DNA of 64,000 bases from Bacillota bacterium (GCA_023433505.1 JAEZCO010000059.1:26305-90304); one strand, 5' to 3'. Numbered from the stretch's first letter, positions 27,404 through 36,568 are shown. Made by a program: numbers and translations. Notes: generated by a model from the letters alone, not told the origin.

Positions 27404-27445
27404 TTGTCATTGCGAGCGAACGCAGTGCAGCGCGGCAATCTCAAA
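27404..27445. repeat. GTCATTGCGAG-type dispersed palindromic repeat
   Basis: GTCATTGCGAGCGAACG is followed by CAGTGCAGCGCGGCAATCTC. The two ends (CATTGCGAG and GCGGCAATC) are roughly complementary. Sequences of this kind are well-known dispersed repeats in many bacterial genomes. It lies about 40 bases beyond the DUF4129 stop codon. Confidence 0.65.
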
Positions 27446-27482
27446 GCGCCATAAGGTTGCGCAAAGAAAGTATAAAAGCTGC

Positions 27483-28934
27483 TTAAGCTTTGTGCTGTTT
27501 TTTAGATCCGGAGGATTGGCTGATGATTGCCGATGCTTCGAGATAATTGTTTTCATAGGATGACAGGCTGGTTTTATCAGGGATGCCCCCTCCGTAGCGG
27601 ACCTTGTTGTACAGGTTTGTCACGGGAAGCAGCGGTTCGGGCAGCCTGTTGACCCGGTTTGATTTTTTGTATATCTCCAGAGTTGTATCGGATTTCTCCA
27701 ACGCTATGCCGGAGGCCTCCAGCATTTGAAGCAAAATCCCATACATCCGCCTTATCCGTTCCACAGGATCGGTTATTTTCCCCAGATCCCGCCTGGCGCC
27801 TTCGATGCTCTTTTTTAAGCTCCGCTGCGATTTGATTTCCTTTAAGGGCTTTATGGTTTCCGATTCATCGTCATACTCGCTGGACGCTGCTGCCGACAAA
27901 GGTTGACCGAAGGTCCTTTTCAGCAGTTCCGCCAGTTTCTTCAGGAGGCCGGCCAGCTTCTTCAGTAAAAAGGGAAGCAGCTTGTATAAGACATACAATA
28001 TAAGGAAGGCTTTGAAGGTATTGCCCAAAAGGTTCAGGAAAGGATGCACCGCTTCTTCCGCCCCTCCGATAAAGCCAAAATCCGCCGGCGCCTGGGAATG
28101 ATTCTGCTGGGTCACCTCCGTTGGCGACAGTATATGCTGCAGGACCCACAAAACCGCCAGGACGATATATTCCAAAATTCGGCGGCCTATCTCCAGCAAT
28201 CCCAGAACAACGGATTTCAGATTGAAAAGAAGAAGTATGAAACTGTAAAGTCCCAGAACGGCAATAAGATTAAAACCTCTCATATTTTTAGGCAAGATGG
28301 ATTTTTGAATATACTTTTTGGAATAGATATTGGAATCGATATCCTCCTGATTTTTTATCACAAGATAGATCAGAATATAGAGATATAATATGGCATAAAA
28401 ATACCATTTCAGGTTGTTGGCGGCCTTCACATAATTTGCGGCAATGATTGCCGCCGCCATGATGAAAAAGCCAAAGAGGGCCATAGGGTTCGGAAGTATG
28501 TCGGAATACATCTTATTGGCGTTTTTTAAGGATATCCGGTAAGGAAGGATAAGAAAAAGAATTTCGAAAAGCAGCCTCAGAACCCCTCTTTGTCCATAGA
28601 AAACCATGGCTGTCAAAACAGGCAGTACAATGGAAAGAAAGCCCGTCACACCGGAAATAAACTGTCCTTTTTCCTTAATATTGAAAAAATACAGCAGAGC
28701 TTTTAAAACCGGCCATTTGGCCGCCGCCTCAAAATAAACGGCGTCTTCCCTGAAGACCAGCCTTCCGGCGGCAAAACCGGCCGACAGCATGGCCAGATAT
28801 ATGGCAACCGCCGCAATACCTCCGTTGTAGCCGAAAAACAACACTCTCAGCAGCAAAAGGGCCGGTAGAATAAAAAGATTCAGGGCTACCACTGTGACGC
28901 CGTTCAAAATTTTCAATCGAAAGGATTCCTTCAT
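27483..28934 (-). CDS. DUF4129-type membrane protein
   Basis: A 483-residue membrane protein with about nine hydrophobic spans up to residue 335, then a cytoplasmic or external soluble domain of about 140 residues with the pattern of DUF4129: DPVERIRRMYGILLQMLEASG (near 395), then LEIYKKSN and LYNKVRYGG. Proteins of this type accompany MoxR ATPases and DUF58 proteins, often fused to transglutaminase domains; no transglutaminase is fused or adjacent here. The start overlaps the DUF58 stop by four bases (ATGA), so translation is coupled. Confidence 0.75.
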   Translation of the reverse strand: MKESFRLKILNGVTVVALNLFILPALLLLRVLFFGYNGGIAAVAIYLAMLSAGFAAGRLVFREDAVYFEAAAKWPVLKALLYFFNIKEKGQFISGVTGFLSIVLPVLTAMVFYGQRGVLRLLFEILFLILPYRISLKNANKMYSDILPNPMALFGFFIMAAAIIAANYVKAANNLKWYFYAILYLYILIYLVIKNQEDIDSNIYSKKYIQKSILPKNMRGFNLIAVLGLYSFILLLFNLKSVVLGLLEIGRRILEYIVLAVLWVLQHILSPTEVTQQNHSQAPADFGFIGGAEEAVHPFLNLLGNTFKAFLILYVLYKLLPFLLKKLAGLLKKLAELLKRTFGQPLSAAASSEYDDESETIKPLKEIKSQRSLKKSIEGARRDLGKITDPVERIRRMYGILLQMLEASGIALEKSDTTLEIYKKSNRVNRLPEPLLPVTNLYNKVRYGGGIPDKTSLSSYENNYLEASAIISQSSGSKKQHKA

Positions 28935-30085
28935 ATAATGTCCTCTGCATACTGCTTCTCCTGATATTTGGGGTCAAGGGTGAAAATATCGATGCCTTCC
29001 GGCTTTGCACCCGCTTCCAATATGTTGTCCAGCATAAGCACCGTTAGCGAATTGCTGCAGGCTTCAAGCATCCTCAGCTGTTCGCATAGGTTCCTGCTTA
29101 GATAGGCCGTTATGACGATGACGCTGCTGTTTTCAATATAAGCGGTTTTTTCCTGCAGAAAGATTTCAAAGTCCTTGACGTTTTTATGGGACAGGGAGGC
29201 CAGTATCTTTAAAAGCCCGGCAATGTGGTCCCTATCTGCAGCTTCTCCCGTAAAGATCATCTGATCCGGAGCGTCCGCCGTACACCCGTTTGTACCCAAA
29301 CGTACCGGCGCGCCTGCCGCAAGAGACCTGTCAAGCACCGTTGCCGCAGCCTTGATGCCAAGCTCCACAATGCCTTTATTGACTACATCCGTATACTCAT
29401 AAAGCTGGGATTGCATGTTTAAAAGAATTGTCACTCCCAGCTGTGAAGTAAAATCGTTTTTTCTTACCATCAACCGCCGTTCCCTGGCCGTAGCGGGCCA
29501 ATGTATCCTGCACAGTGGATCACCCGGCAGATACTCCCTGGCGCCGGAGACAATAAAGGGGTCGTCGATGATCCAGCGCCTGACGATGGTGTCGCTTTGC
29601 AGGTAATTGACAGGGACAAACATTTCCTCAAGGTCAATGACTTCAGGATAGATGATAATACTGGCGTCTACCCTTACAGGGATGGAATTGGACCGGATGT
29701 TCAACAAATCGCCGCTGACCAGCGTAACATTTTCCGTAGTAAATACCCCTCTTTTCAAGCATTTCAGCTTCCACTTCCGGGTAGTTTTCTGATAGCCCTT
29801 CAAGACAAAGCTGCTGGTGACACGCCTGCTGTCCTGATGGATGACGGAGCAGGTCCCTGCAAAATCCAGCCAGCGTGAGGAATGAATGTCCACCTTCAGC
29901 CATGGCATGGGAAGAAGCTTTTTATTATAAACGGTTTCAATCAGGAAAATGCTGTCACCTTCATGAGCCTCTTTTACACTGAAGCTGCAGCCGTATTCCA
30001 GCCTTTCCAGGGCAAATCTGCCGAAAAGCCAGCTCTGAAAGGACAGGCAGAATGCAAGAATCAAACATAAGGCAATTACTTCCAT
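28931..30085 (-). CDS. DUF58 domain protein
   Basis: A 384-residue protein with an N-terminal hydrophobic helix (about 3-17) and the DUF58 region at about 195-290, including the signature REYLPGDPLCRIHWPATAR. DUF58 proteins have a von-Willebrand-A-like fold and are partners of MoxR AAA ATPases. Upstream, about 30-130, lies a beta-rich region. The gene follows the MoxR gene by nine bases and overlaps the DUF4129 gene, a compact three-gene operon MoxR-DUF58-DUF4129. A role in envelope-protein assembly is the usual guess for these systems. Confidence 0.85.
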   Translation of the reverse strand: MEVIALCLILAFCLSFQSWLFGRFALERLEYGCSFSVKEAHEGDSIFLIETVYNKKLLPMPWLKVDIHSSRWLDFAGTCSVIHQDSRRVTSSFVLKGYQKTTRKWKLKCLKRGVFTTENVTLVSGDLLNIRSNSIPVRVDASIIIYPEVIDLEEMFVPVNYLQSDTIVRRWIIDDPFIVSGAREYLPGDPLCRIHWPATARERRLMVRKNDFTSQLGVTILLNMQSQLYEYTDVVNKGIVELGIKAAATVLDRSLAAGAPVRLGTNGCTADAPDQMIFTGEAADRDHIAGLLKILASLSHKNVKDFEIFLQEKTAYIENSSVIVITAYLSRNLCEQLRMLEACSNSLTVLMLDNILEAGAKPEGIDIFTLDPKYQEKQYAEDII

Positions 30086-30094
30086 TGGCTCACC

Positions 30095-31048
30095 TCAAAT
30101 ATCCTCCACCGGAACCGGCACTTTTTTCAATATGTCCGCAACCGCCGTCTCTGCGTTGGCTGTCCCACCGGATATGGCATGTCCCTTCAGCAGGATTCTG
30201 TGAGCAAGGACAGGGATTGCCATTTGCTTGACGTCGTCGGGAGTGACGTATTCACGGCCGTCAAGCACAGCCCTGACCTGGGAGGCCCTCATAAGCGCAA
30301 GGCTTCCGCGGGGGCTCACCCCCAGGGAAATCCCGTCATTTTTTCGGGTAGCTTCGACGATCTTCATAATATACCCCTTAAGCCCATCCGTTACAAGGAC
30401 TTGCTGGAAGGAGCCCCTCGCCTCTATGATTTCTTCGGAAGAAGCGACGCAGCTTAAGCCGGGAAAGGGATCAGCGGCTTGAAATCTGGACAGCAGATCC
30501 ACGCCCTCGTCGTAAGTAGGATAGCCTACTCTGATTCTCAGCAGAAACCTGTCCATCTGTGCCTCAGGCAAGGGAAATGTACCTCGTGTTTCAACGGGAT
30601 TCTGGGTTGCGATTACAAAGAAAGGCTGCCGTAAGGGCCTTGTATCGCCGTCAACCGTAACCTGCCCTTCCTCCATGCACTCCAGAAGACTGGACTGGGT
30701 CCTAGGCGTAGCCCTGTTGATCTCATCGGCCAATACGATGTTGGCAAATAAGGGGCCGGGTCTGAATACAAACTCATTGCTTTTCTGGTCAAAGTAGTTG
30801 ATTCCCGTCAAATCGGAGGGCAGCAGGTCCGGCGTAAACTGTATGCGCTTGAAATCGCAGTCCACAGACCTGGCCAGGCACTTGGCAAGCATTGTCTTCC
30901 CTACTCCCGGCACATCCTCCATCAGCACATGTCCGGAACAAATCAAGGCCAGAGTGGCCAGATCGATGATGTCATCCTTGCCGATAATGACCTTTGAAAC
31001 ATTTACTTTGATTCTATCCGCTAACTGCCTTATTTTCTCAAGCTCCAT
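30095..31048 (-). CDS. MoxR-family AAA+ ATPase
   Basis: Chaperone-like AAA+ ATPase of 317 residues. Walker A is PGVGKTMLAK (about 46), Walker B IVLADEINRA (about 104), followed by the MoxR-typical TPRTQSSLLECMEEGQVT and sensor 1 VIATQNP; the C-terminal lid contains SPRGSLALMRASQV. The ATG at 31048 is chosen because GGAAGG lies about ten bases upstream; a longer reading extends 12 codons into the upstream repeat. First gene of the MoxR-DUF58-DUF4129 operon. The preceding hydrolase gene is on the same strand, separated by a repeat element. Confidence 0.92.
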   Translation of the reverse strand: MELEKIRQLADRIKVNVSKVIIGKDDIIDLATLALICSGHVLMEDVPGVGKTMLAKCLARSVDCDFKRIQFTPDLLPSDLTGINYFDQKSNEFVFRPGPLFANIVLADEINRATPRTQSSLLECMEEGQVTVDGDTRPLRQPFFVIATQNPVETRGTFPLPEAQMDRFLLRIRVGYPTYDEGVDLLSRFQAADPFPGLSCVASSEEIIEARGSFQQVLVTDGLKGYIMKIVEATRKNDGISLGVSPRGSLALMRASQVRAVLDGREYVTPDDVKQMAIPVLAHRILLKGHAISGGTANAETAVADILKKVPVPVEDI

Positions 31049-31094
31049 TTGAAACAAACCTTCCTTTCGCTGTGCTCGACGCACAAAAGTTATT

Positions 31095-31176
31095 ACGTGT
31101 CATTCCGGCCTTTGTGAAAAGCCTCCGTAAGCTCCTTTTCCGTAAGATCCTTTGCTGCTCTCAGGATGACACTGCC
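31095..31176. repeat. Dispersed repeat of the GTCATTC...GGATGACA type at the hydrolase 3' end
   Basis: The ends GTGTCATTCCGG at 31098-31109 and CAGGATGACAC at about 31161-31171 are roughly complementary, and AAGATCCTTTGCTGCTCTCA precedes the right end. This resembles a widespread class of bacterial dispersed repeats. The hydrolase stop codon TGA lies inside it, so the last residues VSS are coded by the repeat. Confidence 0.55.
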
Positions 31177-32294
31177 GGTATGATATATTTCTTTAAGGCT
31201 TCCATGCGCATCTCATCGGTTAAAGGGACCGGCGTATCCGGGGTTGCAGTCAAAACCACCACCAGGTCGAGGTCGGGAATCACATTGATGCTCTGTCCGC
31301 CGTATCCCAGGGCCGAATACATATAATGGCCCGTTTCTCCGTTAATCCACCATTTATAACCGTAGCCGTTGACAAATCCTTTGTTCTCTTCCTTGTTAAA
31401 GTCGTACCGGACTGCGGTAGATTGTTCTACCCATTCTTCAGGCACAAGCTGCTTGCCCTCCCATTTCCCTTTATTCAGGTAAAGGCAGCCGAATTTGACC
31501 ATATCCCTGGGTCTGAGGAAAAGGTTTGCATAGCCGGTATAGTAACCGGACGGGTCCCGGGACCATTTTTTATCCGTTATTTTCATGGGCTGGAACAGGT
31601 ATTTCTCGGCGAGGTCATAGGTGGTCATGCCGGAAGCTTCGGTTAACAGCGCCGACAGCATATGGCTGGCAGAATTGGCATATTGGAACTTCTCACCGGG
31701 CTTGTAGTTCAGCGGCAGTTGAAAGGTGGCTTCCAGCCAGTTTTTACTGTTGGTCCATTTGGACAGGTCTTCCACAAACCCCGGCGTCATGGTCAAAAGA
31801 TTTTCAACCGTAATATCCCTCCAGCCCTTGTCTGCCGCATTTGAAACATATGTCGGGAAATACTTCTCCAGTTTGTCTCCGGGCCCTCCGATAAAGCCCT
31901 CCCGGATCGCAATACCTGTTATTGAGGAAATAACGCTTTTTGTGACTGAAAACACGTTATTGTAGCTATCCGGACCGCTGTCATCGGAATATTTCTCATG
32001 AACGATGGCCCCATGACGCACAACGATGAAGCTGCAGGCGGAAGTATTGAAAAACAGGCTGTCGGCCTTATTTAAAAGCTCCGGGTCCATCCCCTGCTCC
32101 CGGGGCGTCGATACGGCTGCCGGGTCGTCGGGGACTTCCTTTTGCTGCTTTTGGTATGCTTTCATATCTGAAAAAAAGGCAGGAAGCGATATGGCAAATG
32201 ATATGCATAGAATTATCCCTATTGCAATCAGTTCACGAAGGGTTTTGCCCGATAGATTTTTAAAAAAATTTTTTATTCTGCCCGGCAAATTCAA
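31161..32294 (-). CDS. Beta-lactamase-family serine hydrolase (class C-like)
   Basis: A 377-residue serine hydrolase of the beta-lactamase/DD-peptidase fold. Residues about 20-42 form a membrane anchor or uncleaved signal. The catalytic SVTKS motif (SxxK) is near residue 119, YANS (YxN) near 206, and a GYGGQ segment near 331 takes the place of the KTG-box region. Proteins of this family include esterases, D-amino peptidases and envelope hydrolases; true beta-lactam resistance is not implied. The C terminus ends within a dispersed repeat, which could mean that the original end was replaced. It precedes the MoxR operon on the same strand. Confidence 0.85.
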   Translation of the reverse strand: MNLPGRIKNFFKNLSGKTLRELIAIGIILCISFAISLPAFFSDMKAYQKQQKEVPDDPAAVSTPREQGMDPELLNKADSLFFNTSACSFIVVRHGAIVHEKYSDDSGPDSYNNVFSVTKSVISSITGIAIREGFIGGPGDKLEKYFPTYVSNAADKGWRDITVENLLTMTPGFVEDLSKWTNSKNWLEATFQLPLNYKPGEKFQYANSASHMLSALLTEASGMTTYDLAEKYLFQPMKITDKKWSRDPSGYYTGYANLFLRPRDMVKFGCLYLNKGKWEGKQLVPEEWVEQSTAVRYDFNKEENKGFVNGYGYKWWINGETGHYMYSALGYGGQSINVIPDLDLVVVLTATPDTPVPLTDEMRMEALKKYIIPAVSS

Positions 32295-32489
32295 AAAATC
32301 ATCATCCTTTGCAACGCTTTAATACTATCATTTGTCATTATGCATGGCAAGTAGACTTTTTCCGGTAATAGGTAGTTTTTTTTGTGACTAAACCCTATGA
32401 ATATGAAAATACTATGAATATGAGCAGCAAAATCACGTATAAATCCCCATATGCCTTATGCAGGCAGACTAGGGGGACGGAGGAATTTT

Positions 32490-32903
32490 ATGGACGACAG
32501 AAACAGACAGGAAACCGGGCAGGACGAAAAAGACTTGCGGCATACAGGAACTTCTGGCGGCAATACCGCAGCCTATGCCGATCATTCTATCCCTTTATGG
32601 TATATAAAAGCCAGAAACTCCATTTATTATGTTCTGGGTGTAATCGAAGTGCTTCTGGCCTTCCGATTTTTGTTCAAGCTTCTGGGAGCGAATCAAGCCA
32701 GCGGCTTTGTCTCCTTCATCTATACGGTTACAGGAATACTGGCAGCGCCTTTTAAAGGTATTTTCAGCACCTTCGTCACCGAAGGCCTGTCTGCCCGGTC
32801 GGTTTTTGAACCTTCCGTCCTTATTGCCTTTATCGTATACGCAATCATTGCCTGGGGACTGGTGAGGCTTATACGGCTGAAAGCCGCCAGAGACGGCCAT
32901 TAG
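32490..32903 (+). CDS. YggT-family membrane protein
   Basis: A 137-residue protein with a hydrophilic N-terminal tail (about 1-38) and the YggT core: two membrane spans (about 46-66 and 108-130) around a short loop with ILAAPFKGIF. YggT proteins are small inner-membrane proteins linked with osmotic stress or cell division factors. GGAGG lies six bases before the ATG at 32490, so the longer upstream reading is not used. A 12-base direct repeat CTATGAATATGA occurs at 32395-32406 and 32412-32423, upstream of the gene; its meaning is unclear. Confidence 0.75.
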   Translation: MDDRNRQETGQDEKDLRHTGTSGGNTAAYADHSIPLWYIKARNSIYYVLGVIEVLLAFRFLFKLLGANQASGFVSFIYTVTGILAAPFKGIFSTFVTEGLSARSVFEPSVLIAFIVYAIIAWGLVRLIRLKAARDGH

Positions 32904-32940
32904 ACAATAAGACAATAAAGTTCATCGTCAAGAGCATGCG

Positions 32941-32979
32941 AAGGGGGCAATCAGGCTATACCGCCTGCTGCCCTCTTTT
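32941..32979 (+). terminator. Intrinsic terminator after the YggT gene
   Basis: GGGGGCA and TCAGGC pair with GCCTG and TGCCCTC across a four-base TATA loop, followed by TTTT on the plus strand. Confidence 0.7.
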
Positions 32980-33021
32980 CAGCTTTCAGTTTTGCCTAAA
33001 AGCCTGTCTATCTTCCTGTGC

Positions 33022-35283
33022 CTATTGATTTCCGGCAATATGAATAACGTGCACATGCGGATCACAGACTGAAACCTGCATGGTTTCCGACCCCGGAAGG
33101 ATAATATACGCTATAGTTCCTTCGGGAATTTTCACTTTCATTGTCATGCCATTGCCATCCCGCTCCCACTTGGCATATATCTCACCTTTCACAGTCGTTA
33201 CTTTTCCCTCTGCGAACTGCATCCCTGAAGGCATATACGGTTTGATGACGATTTCTCCGAATCCGGGGGCGGCCGCCTTTATCCCCGTGATATATTCCAG
33301 CAGGATTCTTGCCGGGTACGCATTCCATGCATGGCTGTGGGATTCAATATTTTGAAAGCCTTCCCATATTGTTTTGAAGCCTTTTGCGATCATATGGCCC
33401 CACCCGGGATAATCCGTCCTGTTGATAAGGCCGTAAGCCGCTTGTTCTTTTCCGTTTTCAAACAACACTTGAAGCAGATTCAGTGAAAGCAGCGTGCTGG
33501 ATCCGAAGCCTTCTCCCACAATAAAATCCAGTACCGCCTCCCGGTGGTCCCGTGGCACCAGTCCATACTGGAAAGCAATTACCTGGGTCCCCTGGTGGCA
33601 CTGCTCCGACCCGTAACAATCCGAAAACAGCTTTTTATCCGGCCGGTACAAATACTTCAGGATCGATTCCTTCAAGCTGCCTGCATTTTTGCCGAATTCC
33701 TTTGTATCCTCCTCCAGATGAAGAGTCGACGCGATCCTTTCCATTACTTCCATGGCATGGTATAGCTTGCAGTTTTGAACCGTCAGGAATTCTCCCGTCT
33801 CATCAATGTCCGGATAAGGCCAGTCGCTGATGTTCCAGCCCTCCGGAAAGCCTGCGGCTTTGGGCACAAGTCCTGTTTTTCCGCTTCTGATTCCCAGATA
33901 ATAATTTACCGTCTTCCTGGCCGTTTCATAGCAGGCATGCAATATGCCCGTATTATTGTAAATGAAATAGGTTTTCCACAGCAATGTGATAAAATGCAGG
34001 TCCCATTCGGGGATTTTGACAGCAAAATTCGGATTGCTGAGGTTTGTCGGAAATACAAAAGGAAATCTTCCATCCTCAAGCTGTGCATCCCTGAAGTCCG
34101 ACAGGACCTTTTCCAAAATCTCCGGATTCATGAAGCCATAGGAAAAGGTCTCGGCCTGCAAATCCGAATCCGCCAGATATTGAGCCTGCTCCCTGTGGGG
34201 ACAGTCCACCATCTGTCCGGTGATATTGTTGATCTGCGTTTGTATGCAGGCGTTATAAATATTGTTAAGCAGTTGATTGGAGGAGTTGAAAAAGCTCGTA
34301 TACGATACTTCGGTTCCTGCCGAAACTATTTTTATGTTTTCGGGGCTGAGTATTCCCGGATAGCCTGTAACTTCAACATACCTGAAAGCCTTGAAGGAAA
34401 AGCATGGCTCCCATATCTCCCGCCCTTCCCCTTTTGCCGTATATGCGTCATAATAGTTTTCGGAAGCCTCATTGCATACATTGTGCTTTACTCTTCCATT
34501 TTCTCCAATATCCTCGGAATAGCGCAGGGTGATCCGGGTACCCTTCGCGCATGTCACTTCCAGCCTGGGCCACCCTGTTATGATCTTCCCTGCGTCAAAG
34601 ACCTGTACTCCTTCTACCTGCAAACCGGCCGTACCGGGGATAATTATTTCGTGAATCCCGCCCTCGGGGATTGTTTGAGGCCTCAATTCCCATGCCTCTG
34701 CATTGATTGGAGAAAGCAGCGCATCCTCCCACTGCGAATCGTTGAAGCCGCTTTCCAGCCAACCAACCGGCTCTTTGGAGGCATCAAAATTTTCAATGGC
34801 GGAAATCCTCCGGTTCTGCTGGAATTCGGCACCATTTTGAAAGGGAGTCTGTCCAAGAGCTTTCCAGGCTGAATCGGTAACTATTACTTCTTCGCTGTGG
34901 TCCGTATACTTCAAATGGCATTGAAGAATGAAACCGGGCAGTCCATCGATATAATTCTGCCCGCCTCCTCCGAGGTAGTGCGCCGATGCGCCAAAAACAT
35001 TGGAGCCGCTTTTTACTATGGCCGTAATGTCATAGCATAGATATAATTTGGATTTTTCCGGATGCGAGGGCGCCGGCGTTACATATCCGCTGACTTTGCG
35101 TCCATTAACATAGAGCTCCATATGGTTATGCGCCGAAGCATATATCCTGGCCTTTTCAACAGTTTTCCCAAGATAAAATTCCTTACGGAAATAAGCGAAA
35201 TCATTTGTCTGCTTTTCATGGTTTTTCCATATCCATTCAGCCTTCCATTCAGGACAAATGGCTCCTGAAACTAAAAAATTCAT
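33022..35283 (-). CDS. Alpha-L-rhamnosidase (GH78)
   Basis: Glycoside hydrolase that removes terminal L-rhamnose from plant glycosides or polysaccharides. In 753 residues, an N-terminal beta-domain (about 12-150, with the WIWKNHE and ARIYASAHNHMELYVNG segments) precedes the second beta-domain (about 195-305) and the (alpha/alpha)6 catalytic domain (about 330-670). The catalytic region has DCPHREQAQYLADSDLQAE, a variant of the usual DCPxRDERxGWxGD. No signal peptide is present, so it should act in the cytoplasm on imported oligosaccharides. It is next to an AraC regulator on the same strand, but no sugar transporter is nearby. Confidence 0.9.
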   Translation of the reverse strand: MNFLVSGAICPEWKAEWIWKNHEKQTNDFAYFRKEFYLGKTVEKARIYASAHNHMELYVNGRKVSGYVTPAPSHPEKSKLYLCYDITAIVKSGSNVFGASAHYLGGGGQNYIDGLPGFILQCHLKYTDHSEEVIVTDSAWKALGQTPFQNGAEFQQNRRISAIENFDASKEPVGWLESGFNDSQWEDALLSPINAEAWELRPQTIPEGGIHEIIIPGTAGLQVEGVQVFDAGKIITGWPRLEVTCAKGTRITLRYSEDIGENGRVKHNVCNEASENYYDAYTAKGEGREIWEPCFSFKAFRYVEVTGYPGILSPENIKIVSAGTEVSYTSFFNSSNQLLNNIYNACIQTQINNITGQMVDCPHREQAQYLADSDLQAETFSYGFMNPEILEKVLSDFRDAQLEDGRFPFVFPTNLSNPNFAVKIPEWDLHFITLLWKTYFIYNNTGILHACYETARKTVNYYLGIRSGKTGLVPKAAGFPEGWNISDWPYPDIDETGEFLTVQNCKLYHAMEVMERIASTLHLEEDTKEFGKNAGSLKESILKYLYRPDKKLFSDCYGSEQCHQGTQVIAFQYGLVPRDHREAVLDFIVGEGFGSSTLLSLNLLQVLFENGKEQAAYGLINRTDYPGWGHMIAKGFKTIWEGFQNIESHSHAWNAYPARILLEYITGIKAAAPGFGEIVIKPYMPSGMQFAEGKVTTVKGEIYAKWERDGNGMTMKVKIPEGTIAYIILPGSETMQVSVCDPHVHVIHIAGNQ

Positions 35284-35407
35284 ACCCTTCCTACCCCCTG
35301 CTTACATAGCTTCTAGTTTAAGTATTTTTATTCACCGGATTTATAGTAAATGTCTTTCAATGCAATAATTAATTATACTTTACTATAGAAGGTAAATCCT
35401 ATATATT

Positions 35408-36379
35408 TTATTTGGTTGCGGCTAAATTTTTTTTGAGCGTTTGTACACTAAAATGGTATTGATCACTGTCACTTCCCGAAGGTGAATGGATCATCTGAAA
35501 TTTCTTCGGAGATATGCCGTAAAACTGCTTGAAAAGTCTGCTGAACTGTGCAGGATCATTAATCCCTACCAAGGGGCAGACATCGCTGATCTTGAAATTC
35601 ATCTTCAAATAACCTGCGGCCACTGCCAGCCTCCTCTCACAGATATATTCGCTGACCGGTTTATTCATATATTTTTTGAACAAAAGCTGCAGATTCCTTA
35701 CGGAGGTATGGGTATTGGAGGCTATATCCGTTATGTAAAGCTTTTCCGAGAGGTTGGCGGATATGTACCTTACCGCTGATTCTACAATCCCTTCCGATGG
35801 CAGGGATTTCCCTTTGAACCGGTTGTTTTTGTCGTCCACCAGGGAAAAAAGGCTGTCCAGCGCCATGCCCTTCACCGCATTCCAAACACTGAAATTCCTG
35901 CCTGAATTATACTCCATATAGGATTTAAAAAAGCTCAGATAGGAGAGAAGCTGCCTGCATGACTTCTTTACAATGGAATGGTTTGTCAAAAAGGAGGAGA
36001 GCATTTCCTCTTCAAAATTTTCCGGTGTCTTTGACAGGCTGCGCTGTATATAGATGTTGAAGAAAACCAGGTAAAGGTTTTCCTGTTTTCTGCCGGCTTC
36101 ATCCCTGGAAAGTCTTATCTCATGCATCACACCGGGATTGGCAATAAAAACGTCTCCCTCCCCCAGAACATACAGCTCTCCACCGTGAAGGTATTCACCC
36201 GACCCGCCTGTTATAATACATAGCTCGTAATTATTGTGATAATGCTGGCCGTTGGTGGGCGCATCCTTGTCAAAAACGCAAAAGGATACAGGCTCAATCT
36301 CAATAATATAGTTACCGATTACCTCCTGGATTCTGATTCCATGGAGCGTGTTGAAATGCAATGCGACAGCTTTATCCAT
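35408..36379 (-). CDS. AraC-family transcriptional regulator with cupin sensor
   Basis: A 323-residue regulator. Residues about 35-110 form a cupin-like sugar-binding domain (GQHYHNNYELCIITGGSGEY), and about 215-310 carry two helix-turn-helix motifs of the AraC/XylS type, with the second ending in CPLVGINDPAQFSRLFKQFY and GISPKKF. Members of this group usually activate sugar-use genes in cis. It is located 125 bases upstream of the rhamnosidase gene on the same strand and is divergent from the URO-D-like gene, both plausible targets. Confidence 0.9.
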   Translation of the reverse strand: MDKAVALHFNTLHGIRIQEVIGNYIIEIEPVSFCVFDKDAPTNGQHYHNNYELCIITGGSGEYLHGGELYVLGEGDVFIANPGVMHEIRLSRDEAGRKQENLYLVFFNIYIQRSLSKTPENFEEEMLSSFLTNHSIVKKSCRQLLSYLSFFKSYMEYNSGRNFSVWNAVKGMALDSLFSLVDDKNNRFKGKSLPSEGIVESAVRYISANLSEKLYITDIASNTHTSVRNLQLLFKKYMNKPVSEYICERRLAVAAGYLKMNFKISDVCPLVGINDPAQFSRLFKQFYGISPKKFQMIHSPSGSDSDQYHFSVQTLKKNLAATK

Positions 36380-36463
36380 ATGCGCCTCCTATGAACTATT
36401 TTACTATAGATTGCGCAATAATTCAATTTTATTACATATTATATCATTCAGTGTATTTGCAGT

Positions 36464-36474
36464 TTTGCTATAAT
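36464..36474 (+). promoter_or_regulatory. Extended -10 element for the URO-D-like gene
   Basis: TTTTGCTATAAT: TATAAT at 36469-36474 preceded by TGC. The -35 region is not recognisable, so an activator such as the divergent AraC protein may be needed. Confidence 0.5.
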
Positions 36475-36568
36475 ATACATAGATGAGCAAGCAAAGCAAT
36501 ACAACGCTGTAACCTAGTGCATTGCATAATTTTAATATATTTGTATCACATGCCTAAGGAGGATAATT

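Larger units (their letters stand above)
26921..27482. other. Long intergenic region with structured non-coding elements
   Basis: No gene is supported in these 560 bases. 26921-27030 is AT-rich and probably holds the lon promoter, not located with confidence. 27031-27224 is GC-rich and hairpin-rich. 27225-27400 is AT-rich with partial direct repeats around GATATATACGATATATACC. 27404-27445 carries a dispersed repeat type known from many genomes. Confidence 0.6.

Noticed and set aside
31161..32294. Beta-lactam resistance gene
   Set aside because: The SxxK and YxN motifs show a serine hydrolase fold, but the family is broad, and nothing in the sequence supports antibiotic hydrolysis.
33775..34872. 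A 365-codon open frame on the plus strand opposite the rhamnosidase gene
   Set aside because: It lies fully antisense to a clear GH78 gene, has no recognisable domain or ribosome site, and is explained by codon bias of the opposite strand.
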